From JBKPNJ01 sp963695705 (GTDB lineage Bacteria; Actinomycetota; Actinomycetes; Propionibacteriales; Nocardioidaceae), in the NCBI GenBank assembly GCA_963695705.1, contig CAVOHB010000009.1, positions 496,001-560,000 on the forward strand: a stretch of DNA of 64,000 nucleotides. The letters run 5' to 3'. Positions within the stretch are counted from its first letter, which is position 1. Each line of letters begins with the position of its first letter. The notes under the pieces are model-generated. The model was not told where the DNA came from. It ran no database searches and was given only the letters and a program-made list of their open reading frames with translations. A program made the position numbers and the translations under genes. Shown piece after piece: positions 9,499 through 18,158 of the stretch.

Positions 9499-9580
9499 CG
9501 AGCCAACCGTGGCCGGCGACGGCATCGAAGACGATCGCGGTGGCCAGTACGGCCACGCATCCCACGAGACGCAGACGCAT
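9491..9580 (-). other. Orphan signal-peptide reading frame upstream of GH18
   Basis: ATG 9580 opens a 29-codon frame, MRLRLVGCVAVLATAIVFDA followed by VAGHGWLDE. It has an arginine-bearing start and a hydrophobic core, a classic Sec signal. Its stop codon overlaps the ATG at 9498 of the GH18 frame. One base change in length would fuse the two into a secreted enzyme of about 357 residues. Confidence 0.6.
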
Positions 9581-9627
9581 TCGGCAACGATAGGGGACCT
9601 GCTCGCTGCTCCGTCCGACCTGCGTAA

Positions 9628-9669
9628 CGTCATGCAATTCCAGGGTCATGACCCGCAGGGTGAATGACG
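9628..9669. repeat. 42-bp palindrome family, copy 1 (decayed)
   Basis: Left arm CGTCATGCAATTCCAGGGTC, centre AT, right arm GACCCGCAGGGTGAATGACG. Outer 6 bp and inner 5 bp are perfectly complementary; the middle has diverged. It has the same length and ends as the copies at 30734 and 33231. It sits between the divergent GH18 and peptidase genes, so it cannot act as a convergent terminator here. Confidence 0.75.
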
Positions 9670-9747
9670 CAGGCCGGTGGTGCTGCGGCGGCGACCGTGT
9701 GGTTGTTTGCCCACGAGCACGCACCCGGGCTACCGTCGAGTGACCTA

Positions 9748-11388
9748 ATGGGGGATCGTATGGGCGCAAGAGTTCTCGGGGCCGCCTTCGCCGCAGCGAC
9801 GCTCTGCCTGTCCGTCGGCGGTGTCTGCGTCGGTGCCGATGCCATCGCCGGCGCCGCTGCACCGACTCAGGGGACGCACGAATCGGCCTTGCCGGTGCCT
9901 GCGTTGGCATGGGCACCGTGTGACGCGTACGAGTGCTCAACCGCCACGGTGCCGTTGGACTATGACCAGCCATCCGGCGCCACGACGCAGCTCGCACTCG
10001 CCCGGATCCCCGCGACCGACCAGGCCCATCGCGTCGGGACGGTGTTCATCAATCCCGGCGGTCCCGGAGCCTCGGGTATCGCATTCCTGGAGGGCGGCTT
10101 CGGTGCCTTCCTGTCCAGCGCGCTCCAGGGCCGGTTCAACATCGTCGGGTTCGACCCCAGAGGGGTGGGGGCTTCGGACCCGCTGCGCTGCTTTGCCAGC
10201 CAGGACGCGCTGTTCGACTTCTTCTCCGGAATCCCGGTGTTCCCGTACCAGGAGTCGCAGTACCGACCGTTCTTCGACCGATACCGCTCCCTGGCCGACG
10301 AATGCCGCGATGACGGCCAAGCCATCGTCGACCACATGAGCACCGCTGATGTGGCGCGGGACCTGGATCTGCTCCGTCAGGCGGTCGGAGACCAACGGCT
10401 CTCCTTCGTCGGGCTCTCGTACGGCAGCTTCATCGGCAACACCTACGCGAGCCTGTTCCCCAACAAGATCCGCGCGATGGTCATCGACGGGGTGCTTGAC
10501 CCGCGGCTGTGGTCGACCGGCCGTCAGATAGAGGCCGACCAGGTGGCGACCAGGCAGGAGTTCTCCGAGTTCCTGCGGCTGTGCGACGCCGCAAAGAGCC
10601 AATGCGCCTTCTGGGAGCCGGGCGGCTCCCGTGACCGCTGGGAGAGACTGGCCGCAGCGGTGCGGGATGATCCTCCGCTCATCGACAAGGTGCCGTATAC
10701 CTACGACTTCCTGGTGACCAACGCCGTCAGCGCTATGTACGTGCCGGCCGACTGGCCCGAGTTCGCAACGTACTTCGATGGCATAGCCGACACGGCGCTG
10801 GCCCCCCAGCCGGCTGCTGGGACATCGAATGCCGCGCTGGTGCAGCTGATGCACAAGCTGACCACGGCCGAGGCCGACTACCCGAACGGGTTCGACGCCA
10901 TGTTCGGCAACCAGTGCGCGGACACGCAGTATCCGCACTCGTTCTCCGACTATCGCTCGGTCGGCAAGACCGCCGCGAAGGCCTCGAGGTTCGGTCCCTT
11001 CTGGTGGTGGCTCAACTCCGCCTGCGCTGACTGGCCGGTGGCCGCCGACCGCTTCACGGGTCCCTGGCGCACCCACACCTCGGCCCCGGTCCTGGTGGTC
11101 GGAAACTATTTCGACGGGATCACCCCCTACACCGGGGCGCAGGCCAGTGCGAGTGTGCTCGAAGGAAGCCGGCTGCTCAGCTACGCGGGCTGGGGCCATA
11201 CCGGCCTGCGCAACAGCACGTGCGTCCGGCAGTACGTCGCCTCCTACCTGCTCGACCTCGTGCTGCCGCCGAAAGGGCAGGTCTGCCCAGCCGTCCCCAA
11301 CCCGTTCCTCCCTGTCGTCGCGAAAGTGCCGGCATCCGAGGCCGTCCTGGCATGGATGGCGCCTCCGGCCTCGCCGCCATACCGATAA
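9748..11388 (+). CDS. Secreted alpha/beta hydrolase, TAP-like peptidase
   Basis: From ATG 9748 the protein is 546 residues with an N-terminal signal segment (about 5-35, rich in Ala, Val and Leu). The hydrolase fold shows the oxyanion strand VFINPGGPGASG and the nucleophile elbow GLSYGS with S224. The C-terminal TAP-like domain carries the acid in VVGNYFDGITP and the histidine in GWGHTG. This matches the Streptomyces tripeptidyl aminopeptidase/SlpD-SlpE family, which trims N-terminal tripeptides outside the cell. An ATG at 9760 is an alternative start. The family call is strong; the substrate is inferred. Confidence 0.85.
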   Translation: MGDRMGARVLGAAFAAATLCLSVGGVCVGADAIAGAAAPTQGTHESALPVPALAWAPCDAYECSTATVPLDYDQPSGATTQLALARIPATDQAHRVGTVFINPGGPGASGIAFLEGGFGAFLSSALQGRFNIVGFDPRGVGASDPLRCFASQDALFDFFSGIPVFPYQESQYRPFFDRYRSLADECRDDGQAIVDHMSTADVARDLDLLRQAVGDQRLSFVGLSYGSFIGNTYASLFPNKIRAMVIDGVLDPRLWSTGRQIEADQVATRQEFSEFLRLCDAAKSQCAFWEPGGSRDRWERLAAAVRDDPPLIDKVPYTYDFLVTNAVSAMYVPADWPEFATYFDGIADTALAPQPAAGTSNAALVQLMHKLTTAEADYPNGFDAMFGNQCADTQYPHSFSDYRSVGKTAAKASRFGPFWWWLNSACADWPVAADRFTGPWRTHTSAPVLVVGNYFDGITPYTGAQASASVLEGSRLLSYAGWGHTGLRNSTCVRQYVASYLLDLVLPPKGQVCPAVPNPFLPVVAKVPASEAVLAWMAPPASPPYR

Positions 11389-11425
11389 CGTCGGACGGAC
11401 CGGCCGGTAGGCAGGTTGACGGACC

Positions 11426-12307
11426 TCATGCGCCGAAGTCGGCGACCACTTCCTGGACGGTTCGCTGCGCCAACGTGACGAACTGCGGGTTCGTCTCTGC
11501 GTAGTACGGGATGATCATGGCGGCCTGGTGGAGGGCGATGCCGCGGGCTCGCCGCCATGTACCGTCGTCGACGTTGAGGTCTCTGCGAAAGCGGCCTCGT
11601 CCGGTGGGGCCGAACAGGCTCCATGCGGCGATGACGTCAGTGGCGGGATCGCCGACGCCGACCGCGCCGAAGTCGATGACGGCGCTGAGTCGCCCGGACC
11701 TGACAAGCACGTTGGGCCGCAGCAGATCACCGTGTATCCAGACAGCTGATCCGTCCCATGGCGGCGCCGCGAGCGCGTTCTCCCATGCAGCCACGGCTGC
11801 GTCCGCGTCGATGAAGGCACGCGAGGAGTCGATCGCCGCGCGTGTCACAGTGTCGAGCTCGTGCAGCGGCCTGCGCCCTGCGCGAGGTCCTCCCAGCGGG
11901 CTCAGCCGGCGCAGCTCGGCAACGAATCGGGCGAGGTCGGCGGCGGCTCGTTGTTCGTCGGCGACGGGTTCCTTCGCGTACGTGACGCCGTCGATCCACC
12001 GGTAGATCGCCCACCGGAATGGGTACGAACTCGTGGCGCGGCCCATCGCGACCGGCGTCGGAACGCCGAGCGAGAGATGCGGCGCGAGCTTCGGCAGCCA
12101 TGCACACTCCCTCTCCAGGTCGCGGACCCACGACTCGACGCGCGGCAGGCGGGCGCACAGCTGGGCGCCGAGCCGGTAGATGGCGTTCACCGTTCCGGTC
12201 GACTCCACCGCGGTGAGGCGCAGGTCGCTGAGGCGGGGGAACTGTCCGGCGATGAGCTCTGTGACGAGCTTGGCGTCGATGTCGACTTCCCCGTCATGCA
12301 TCCGCAT
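11426..12307 (-). CDS. Aminoglycoside-phosphotransferase-family kinase
   Basis: A 293-residue protein from ATG 12307, an APH/choline-kinase fold enzyme. The catalytic loop is WIHGDLLRPNVLV and the metal-binding loop is VIDFGAVGVGDPATD, both intact. The nucleotide strand LCARLPRVESW and hinge YRWIDGVTY are recognisable. The frame stays open upstream into abfA, but ATG 12307 gives a start 50 nt after the abfA stop. It is probably the distal gene of the abfA transcript. Related proteins modify aminoglycosides, macrolides or metabolites; nothing here fixes the substrate. Confidence 0.8.
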   Translation of the reverse strand: MRMHDGEVDIDAKLVTELIAGQFPRLSDLRLTAVESTGTVNAIYRLGAQLCARLPRVESWVRDLERECAWLPKLAPHLSLGVPTPVAMGRATSSYPFRWAIYRWIDGVTYAKEPVADEQRAAADLARFVAELRRLSPLGGPRAGRRPLHELDTVTRAAIDSSRAFIDADAAVAAWENALAAPPWDGSAVWIHGDLLRPNVLVRSGRLSAVIDFGAVGVGDPATDVIAAWSLFGPTGRGRFRRDLNVDDGTWRRARGIALHQAAMIIPYYAETNPQFVTLAQRTVQEVVADFGA

Positions 12308-12357
12308 CGGGACCCCTGCGGCCGGCCCGACGCGGGGTCGCCTCTCGGCTGGGGCCG

Positions 12358-13875
12358 TCAAAGGCTGACCGCGTCGCTGCCGAGTCGAACCATGTTCCAC
12401 GACAGCGGCGGGAGTACAACCTGCAGCCGGCCCTCGTCGACGGGGATCTCGGGCAACTGCTGCGGAGCCACGCGGTCGGGATCCTCGACGGAGTTGACCG
12501 CATCGGGGTCGGCGTCGAACAGACCGGTGTGCTGGGCCACCGTGAGCCCGGGCATGCCACGGAGGTCAATGTCCACAGTGACCGGCGTCGTCTGGTCGCG
12601 GTTCACCAGAAACAGCGATACAGCGGACGACTCCTCGTCGAGGACGGCGACGGCGTCCAGGACCGGAACGGTGCCCTGCCACGCCGTGTCATGCACCGGT
12701 GTGCTCGGCTGGAGGCGAAGTACGGTGCCTCGCCCGTACCGCGAGGTCAGCGCAAAGGGATGATAGGTCGTCTGACGCCAGGCTGGTCCACCCGGCTCGC
12801 TGCGAATCGGTGCGATGACGTTGACGAGCTGTGCGAGGCAGGCAACGCTGACCCGGTCGGCGTGTCGCAACAGGCTGTTGAGCAGTGTGCCGACCACCAC
12901 GGCGTCGGTGACGGAGTAGGTGTCCTCGATCAGCCGGGGGTGCTCCGCCCAGTCGAGGTTGCGCTCACCGACGAACCTGGCGATGTACCAGACATTCCAC
13001 TCGTCGAAAGAGATGTTGATCCGCTTCTTGTGGTGTCCGACGGCACGCACGTGGTCGGCGGTTGCCACCACGTCGTCGATGAAGTTGTCCATGTCGACGG
13101 CGCAGGCCAGGAAGCTGTCGCGGTCGCCCTTGCGCTCCTCGTAATAGGTGTGCATCGAGATGTAGTCGACCTTGTCGTAGCACTCCGCCAGGACCGTCGC
13201 CTCCCAGGTCCCGAACGTGGGCATCCGGCTGTTGCTGCTCCCGCACGCGACCAGCTTGATCTTCGGGTCGACCAGGCGCATCGCCTTGGCCGCTTCGTTC
13301 GCGAGCTGGCCGTACTCGTAGGCCGTCTTGTGCCCGATCTGCCAGGGACCGTCCATCTCGTTGCCGAGGCACCAGAGGCTGATGCCGTAAGGATCGGCCG
13401 CGCCGTTCGCCCGGCGCCGGTCCGAGTACTCCGTTCCCGACGGATGGTTGCAGTACTCGACGAGGGCACGCGCGGCATCCACGCCGCGGGTGCCGAGGTT
13501 GACAGCCATCATCGTGTCCGTGCCGACGGTGCGCGCCCACGCCTGGAACTCGTCGACGCCGACCTGGTTGGACTCCACCGATCGCCAGGCGAGGTCGAGG
13601 CGGGTGGGCCGCGCGTCTCGCGGCCCGGTCCCGTCCTCCCAGTTGTAGCCCGAGACGAAGTTGCCGCCCGGGTATCGCACGATCGGGACGCCGAGATCGC
13701 GTACGAGACCCGCGACGTCCTTACGGAATCCCTGCCCGTCCGCCTCCGGATGGCCGGGCTCGAAGATTCCGGTGTAGACGCACCGGCCCATGTGCTCGAC
13801 GAACGAACCGAAGATCCGGGGGTCGACTTCACCGACCCGGAAGTCGGGGTCGAGAGTCAGTGAGGCAGAGTGCAT
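12358..13875 (-). CDS. abfA: GH51 alpha-L-arabinofuranosidase
   Basis: A 505-residue enzyme that removes terminal arabinofuranosyl groups from arabinan, arabinoxylan or their oligosaccharides. No signal peptide is present, so it acts in the cytoplasm on imported oligosaccharides, as usual for GH51. The acid/base is E173 in WCLGNEMDGPW and the nucleophile is E292 in SFDEWNVW. The start VDPRIFGSFVEHMGRCVYTG and VRYPGGNFVSGYNWEDG are characteristic. An AAGGA site precedes the ATG. Upstream on the same strand is the stump of a sugar ABC permease, indicating that transport and hydrolysis were once linked. Confidence 0.95.
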   Translation of the reverse strand: MHSASLTLDPDFRVGEVDPRIFGSFVEHMGRCVYTGIFEPGHPEADGQGFRKDVAGLVRDLGVPIVRYPGGNFVSGYNWEDGTGPRDARPTRLDLAWRSVESNQVGVDEFQAWARTVGTDTMMAVNLGTRGVDAARALVEYCNHPSGTEYSDRRRANGAADPYGISLWCLGNEMDGPWQIGHKTAYEYGQLANEAAKAMRLVDPKIKLVACGSSNSRMPTFGTWEATVLAECYDKVDYISMHTYYEERKGDRDSFLACAVDMDNFIDDVVATADHVRAVGHHKKRINISFDEWNVWYIARFVGERNLDWAEHPRLIEDTYSVTDAVVVGTLLNSLLRHADRVSVACLAQLVNVIAPIRSEPGGPAWRQTTYHPFALTSRYGRGTVLRLQPSTPVHDTAWQGTVPVLDAVAVLDEESSAVSLFLVNRDQTTPVTVDIDLRGMPGLTVAQHTGLFDADPDAVNSVEDPDRVAPQQLPEIPVDEGRLQVVLPPLSWNMVRLGSDAVSL

Positions 13876-13918
13876 GGGCTTCCTTTGCGATCAGGAGGCG
13901 GAGCGGATCGTGACAAGC

Positions 13919-14219
13919 TCAGCCCTTGAGTCCGGTGCCGGCGATACCCTGCACGATCTGTCGCTGGAAGAGCAGGAAGACCGCCACGAGAGGCAGCGCG
14001 CCCAGGATCGGCGGATGCCATGGTGTCGGCGTAACGGATCCACGGCAGCGACGGCTGGGCGGGTCAGCGGCATGATAATCGTCCGGTAGATCCGCCAGAA
14101 GCTGGCGCCGTCGATCTTGGCCGCCTCGTCGAGGCTGTGGGGGAGGCCGTCGAAGAACTGTTTGAAGATGAAGACGGCCACGGCGGTCGGGACCTGGGGC
14201 AGTATCACGGCCGCTGGTC
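13919..14219 (-). pseudogene. Remnant of a MalG-type sugar ABC permease
   Basis: Two pieces in different frames. The first carries the permease EAA loop: VFIFKQFFDGLPHSLDEAAK, then IDGASFWRIYRTIIMPLTRP. The second gives the standard C-terminus ILGALPLVAVFLLFQRQIVQ, ending GIAGTGLKG. The 5' half of the gene is missing (the epimerase stop lies 4 nt upstream). About 40 residues that normally follow the EAA loop are also absent, together with a frame change. This is true deletion decay, unlike the single-base breaks nearby. No other permease, ATPase or binding-protein gene of the system remains in the window. Confidence 0.85.
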
Positions 14220-14222
14220 ACG

Positions 14223-15224
14223 CTACCGACACCCTGCGGCATCGGCACCCGAGGCTTGCATCGCCGTGACGTCGACGTCGAGCTGACCGTGCTCGGCGAG
14301 CCAGCGCACCGCCTCCGCCGCCGTCCGCAGGGAGGAGTAGCGCGGCTCGTAGCCCAGCCGGTCCTTCGCCTTGGCGAGGCTCATCGAAGGGCTGCGCGAG
14401 ATGTGCTCCCAGGTAGCCTGCGCGTGCTCGGGCGCGACTGCGGCCCGGTAGGTCTCCCAGGGCAGGAACGACAGAACCGCCTCCCGACCGAACCAGCCGG
14501 CGACCGCCTCGGCGAAGCCACGCAGGGTCAGCGCGGCCTCGGAGACCACGTGGAAGCTCTCACCGGCCGCCCGGTCGAAGTGGTCCAGGGCCAGCTGGAA
14601 CGCCTGAGCAACGTCGCTGGCGTGCACGTGGTGGAGTGTCTCGAGCCCGAAGTTGGGCAGCTCGACGGTCTGCCCGGTGGCCAGCTTGCTCCAGACCGCG
14701 AGATCGAGGTTTCCCGCCGGATTGATCAGCGGCCAGCCGGGCCCGCTGATGTGACCCGGGTGCAGCACGGCGCACTGGACGCCACCCCGGCGCGTCTCGT
14801 CGAGAAGCAGCTGCTCGACCGCCGCTTTGCCCGTCCCGTAGTCGCCGAAGGGCGCCCGGGCGCTGTCCTCGCTGGCCGGCACCTCCACCGCCGGCCCATG
14901 AACCCAGATGGTCCCGCAGTGCAGCAGGATCGCCCCGGTGCCGCGCATTGCGTCGACGAGCTGCTTGCCCGAGCTGGGAGTGAAGCACATCAGGTCGATC
15001 ACGGCGTCTGCGTTCAGGTCCGCCACGCGGGCGCCGAACGTCCCGGCGGCGTCCTCGGCGTCGCGATCGACGGTCACCCGACTCACGTCGTCCCAGGCGG
15101 TGTCGACTCGGTAGGGCTCTCGCAGCCCACGACTGAGCGCAACAACGTCATGGCCGGACTCGACGAGGTTGGGCACGAGGTAGCTGCCGATGTGTCCGGT
15201 CGCGCCGATGACAACGATCCTCAT
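14223..15224 (-). CDS. NAD-dependent epimerase/dehydratase (extended SDR)
   Basis: A 333-residue extended short-chain dehydrogenase. The N-terminal Rossmann motif is VVIGATGHIGSYLV. The catalytic Tyr-Lys pair appears as DYGTGKAAVEQ, preceded by HCGTIWVHG. Members epimerise, reduce or dehydrate nucleotide or free sugars. A GGAGGACAG site lies before the ATG. It sits between the lacI gene (27-nt gap) and the permease stump, in the same orientation as abfA, so a sugar substrate is likely but not shown. Confidence 0.82.
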   Translation of the reverse strand: MRIVVIGATGHIGSYLVPNLVESGHDVVALSRGLREPYRVDTAWDDVSRVTVDRDAEDAAGTFGARVADLNADAVIDLMCFTPSSGKQLVDAMRGTGAILLHCGTIWVHGPAVEVPASEDSARAPFGDYGTGKAAVEQLLLDETRRGGVQCAVLHPGHISGPGWPLINPAGNLDLAVWSKLATGQTVELPNFGLETLHHVHASDVAQAFQLALDHFDRAAGESFHVVSEAALTLRGFAEAVAGWFGREAVLSFLPWETYRAAVAPEHAQATWEHISRSPSMSLAKAKDRLGYEPRYSSLRTAAEAVRWLAEHGQLDVDVTAMQASGADAAGCR

Positions 15225-15251
15225 CTGTCCTCCAGTCGGCCAAGTGCTCTG

Positions 15252-16257
15252 TCAGCACGAACGAGTGCTCGCCCGGAGCACGAGCTCCGGTGCGATCGTG
15301 AGTCGTTCCCGGTGCTCGCCGGCGGGGTCGCCGAGGATCCGGACCAGGAGGTCGAGCCCGCGGCGCCCGACCTCGTCGAAGTTCTGCCGGACCGTGGTGA
15401 GCGCGGGCAGGAAGAACTCCGCCTCGGGAATGTCGTCGAACCCGACGACACTCACGTCGTGCGGTACGCGTTTGCCTCGTTCTGCGAGTGCATGGATCAC
15501 GCCGAGGGCCATCTGGTCGTTCGCCGCGAAAACGGCGGTGACGTCGTCGTGACCGGCCAGCTGCAAGCCGGCTTCGTACCCGGAGCGAGGACTCCAGTCC
15601 CCGTGCAGCAGGAGACGGCGTCCGCATCGACGCGGCCGCGAGAGCCGCCCTCCAGCCGTCGATGCGCAGCACCGCCTCACGCCAGTCGCTGGGACCCGCC
15701 ACGTGCCACACCGTGTCGTGCCCGAGCCCGAGCAGGTGCTCGGTCGCCATTCGTGCCCCGGCGAACTGGTCGATGGCGACCACCGGCAGATCCGGGCGGT
15801 ACTCGGCCTCGAGTGCCACGACCGGCACTCCGCGCGGCAGCACACCCAAGGCCCGGACAGCAGCCTGGTTGGGGGCGATGACGATGATGCCGTCGACCGA
15901 CTGGTCGTCCAGTGCCTCGATGGCGTCGATGGCGTCGCCACCGGCCGTGTCAGACAATCCGACGACGGCGACGCCGTATCCCTCCGCCCGGGCGGCGCGC
16001 TCGATCGCCCGCAAGGTCGACCCGGGCCCGAACATGCGGCTGTCGAAGCTCATCACGCCGATCCGGCTCGACCGTTTGGTGACCAGCCCACGGGCGAACG
16101 CGTTGGGCCGGTAGTTCAGCTGTTCCATCGCGACCATGACCCGCTGACGGGTCGCCGAGCTGACGTTGGGATGCGAGTTGAGAACGCGCGACACGGTCTG
16201 GTGGGAAACCCCAGCCAACCTGGCCACGTCATGCATGACTGGCCGCTGCGCGGCCAT
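15252..16257 (-). pseudogene. LacI-family regulator with one frameshift
   Basis: The N-terminal HTH is clear (VMHDVARLAGVSHQTVSRVL) and the effector domain reads on to IDGWRAALAAASMRT. Near 15620 the frame shifts by one base. Homology continues as RLLLHGDWSPRSGYEAGLQL, then VTAVFAANDQMALGVIHALA and DVSVVGFDDIPEAEF, to the end. Rejoined, it is a full-length LacI regulator of about 335 residues. As written, the product loses the second half of the sugar-binding domain and should not sense an inducer. It is divergent from araB and is the obvious candidate regulator of the arabinose genes. ATG 16257 is the likely start. Confidence 0.82.
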
Positions 16258-16325
16258 CAAGCCTGGCCAGCAGGTCGATCAGATCGTCGGTGAAGTCGCG
16301 CGGATGCACCTCTACGCATACGCCG

Positions 16326-16376
16326 ATGTTAACGATGCCACCTGGTGTGTCAAGGATGCAACGGTTGATCTTGACA
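16326..16376. promoter_or_regulatory. Divergent lacI/araB control region
   Basis: An inverted pair TGTCAAG (16348-16354) and CTTGACA (16370-16376) places perfect -35 hexamers TTGACA on both strands. The leftward one has TAACAT 16 nt further on (16331-16326), a good -10 for the LacI gene. The rightward one lacks an obvious -10. Between and beside them are GTTAAC (16328-16333) and CAACGGTTG (16360-16368), dyads of the size LacI-family proteins bind. Operator function is inferred. Confidence 0.5.
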
Positions 16377-16484
16377 TGCCGGCTGCCGGTAAACACACTG
16401 GCGACAATGCCCGTCGTTCCGGATCCGCCCTGGCACCCGCTGCCAGCTGGCCCCCCACAGGCGAAGAGATTGTGAGCGTTCACC

Positions 16485-18158
16485 ATGCCGGAGAACCGCT
16501 ATGTCGTCGGCGTCGACTTTGGAACTCTCTCGGGGCGGGCCCTGGTGGTGCGGGTCGCGGATGGTGCCGAGATGGGGACCGCGGAGCAGGCGTATGCCTC
16601 GGGTGTCATCGACACCCGGCTGCCGGGATCGGACGTTCGACTGGGGCCGGACTGGGCCCTGCAGGATCCCAAGGACTGGGTCGAGGTACTGCGCACGGCC
16701 GTACCGGCCGCTCTGGAGGCAAGCGGCGTCGAACCGGGCGAGGTCGTGGGCATCGGAACCGACTTCACCGCCTGCACCCTGCTGCCGGTGCTTCGTGACG
16801 GCACGCCGCTCTGCTCGATCGACGACCTGCGCGAGCGGCCGCACGCCTGGCCGAAACTGTGGAAGCACCACGCCGCCCAGCCGGAAGCCGATCGGATCAA
16901 CGCCCTGGCGCGCGAGCGCAAGGTGCCCTGGCTGAACCGCTACGGCGGCCGGCTCTCCTCGGAGTGGCAGTTCGCCAAGGCACTCGAGCTGTTGGAAGAC
17001 GATCCGGACATGTACGCCCGGAGCGAGCGCTTGATCGAGGCGGCCGACTGGATCATCTGGCGCCTATGCGGTGAGGAGACCCGCAACCGCTGCACGGCCG
17101 GATACAAGGGGATCTACCAGGATGAGCACTACCCCGATCGGGATTTCCTGGCCGAGCTGACTCCTGACTTCGCCAACTTCGTCCAGACCAGGCTGGACCA
17201 CCCGTTGTCTGCCCTCGGCTCCCAGGCTGGGCGGCTCACCGCCGAGGCCGCGCGCTGGACCGGGCTACCCGAAGGCATCGCGGTGGCCGTCGGCAACGTG
17301 GACGCGCACGTGACTGCGCCCGCGGCGAAGGCGATCGAGCCCGGCCAGATGCTCATGGTCATGGGCACGTCGACCTGTCACGTGATGAACAGCTCCGTGC
17401 TCGCGGAGGTGCCGGGGATGTGCGGTGTCGTCGATGGCGGCATCACCTCGGGCTACTACGGCTACGAGGCCGGACAGAGCGGCGTCGGCGACATCTTCGC
17501 CTGGTGGGCCCGTACCGGTATCCCAGGTGACTACGCGGCGCAGGCCAAAGAGCGAGGGGAGTCGGTCCACGAGCTGCTGACCCGGCTGTCCGCCGACCAG
17601 CAGGTCGGCGAGCACGGACTGGTCGCCCTGGACTGGATGAATGGCAACAGATCTGTGCTGGTGGACCACGAGCTGTCGGGTGTCATCGTCGGACTGACGC
17701 TGGCGACCCGGCCGGAAGAGGTCTACAGGGCGCTGCTGGAGTCGACCGCGTTCGGCACCCGCACGATCATCGATGCGTTCACCGGCTCGGGGCTGACGGT
17801 AGACGAGCTCGTCATCGCCGGGGGCCTGACCAAGAACGCCTTCCTGATGCAGATGTACGCCGATGTGACCGGCCGCCCGCTGTCGATCATCGGGTCGGAG
17901 CAGGGTGCGGCCCTGGGCTCGGCCATCCATGCGGCCGTTGCTTCGGGCGAGTACGACGACGTCGCGGCCGCGTCGGCGTCGATGGGCCGGGTGACCCGGG
18001 ACGTCTACGTTCCTGATGAGGGGCGACAGAGCGCGTACGACGGTCTCTACGCGGAGTATGCCCGGCTGCACGACTACTTCGGGCGCAACGAGGAGGACGA
18101 CGGCAACGACGTGCTGCACCGGCTGCGCCGGATCCGGAACGAGGTGAGGGCGAAATGA
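16485..18158 (+). CDS. araB: L-ribulokinase
   Basis: A 557-residue FGGY-family kinase that phosphorylates L-ribulose to L-ribulose 5-phosphate, the second step of L-arabinose catabolism. The first ATP-binding strand is YVVGVDFGTLSGRALVV, typical of AraB rather than xylulokinase. GIGTDFTACTLLPV, the FGGY-type segment MVMGTSTCHVMNS and IAGGLTKNAFLMQMYADVTG are all in place. Length matches the family. The stop overlaps the araD ATG by four bases, so the two are translationally coupled. The divergent lacI-type regulator lies upstream. Confidence 0.96.
   Translation: MPENRYVVGVDFGTLSGRALVVRVADGAEMGTAEQAYASGVIDTRLPGSDVRLGPDWALQDPKDWVEVLRTAVPAALEASGVEPGEVVGIGTDFTACTLLPVLRDGTPLCSIDDLRERPHAWPKLWKHHAAQPEADRINALARERKVPWLNRYGGRLSSEWQFAKALELLEDDPDMYARSERLIEAADWIIWRLCGEETRNRCTAGYKGIYQDEHYPDRDFLAELTPDFANFVQTRLDHPLSALGSQAGRLTAEAARWTGLPEGIAVAVGNVDAHVTAPAAKAIEPGQMLMVMGTSTCHVMNSSVLAEVPGMCGVVDGGITSGYYGYEAGQSGVGDIFAWWARTGIPGDYAAQAKERGESVHELLTRLSADQQVGEHGLVALDWMNGNRSVLVDHELSGVIVGLTLATRPEEVYRALLESTAFGTRTIIDAFTGSGLTVDELVIAGGLTKNAFLMQMYADVTGRPLSIIGSEQGAALGSAIHAAVASGEYDDVAAASASMGRVTRDVYVPDEGRQSAYDGLYAEYARLHDYFGRNEEDDGNDVLHRLRRIRNEVRAK

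Noticed and set aside
12529..13863. 444-codon plus-strand frame opposite abfA
   Set aside because: Pure antisense shadow. The composition is Val/Asp/Arg-rich and without fold signals, while abfA has both catalytic Glu residues.
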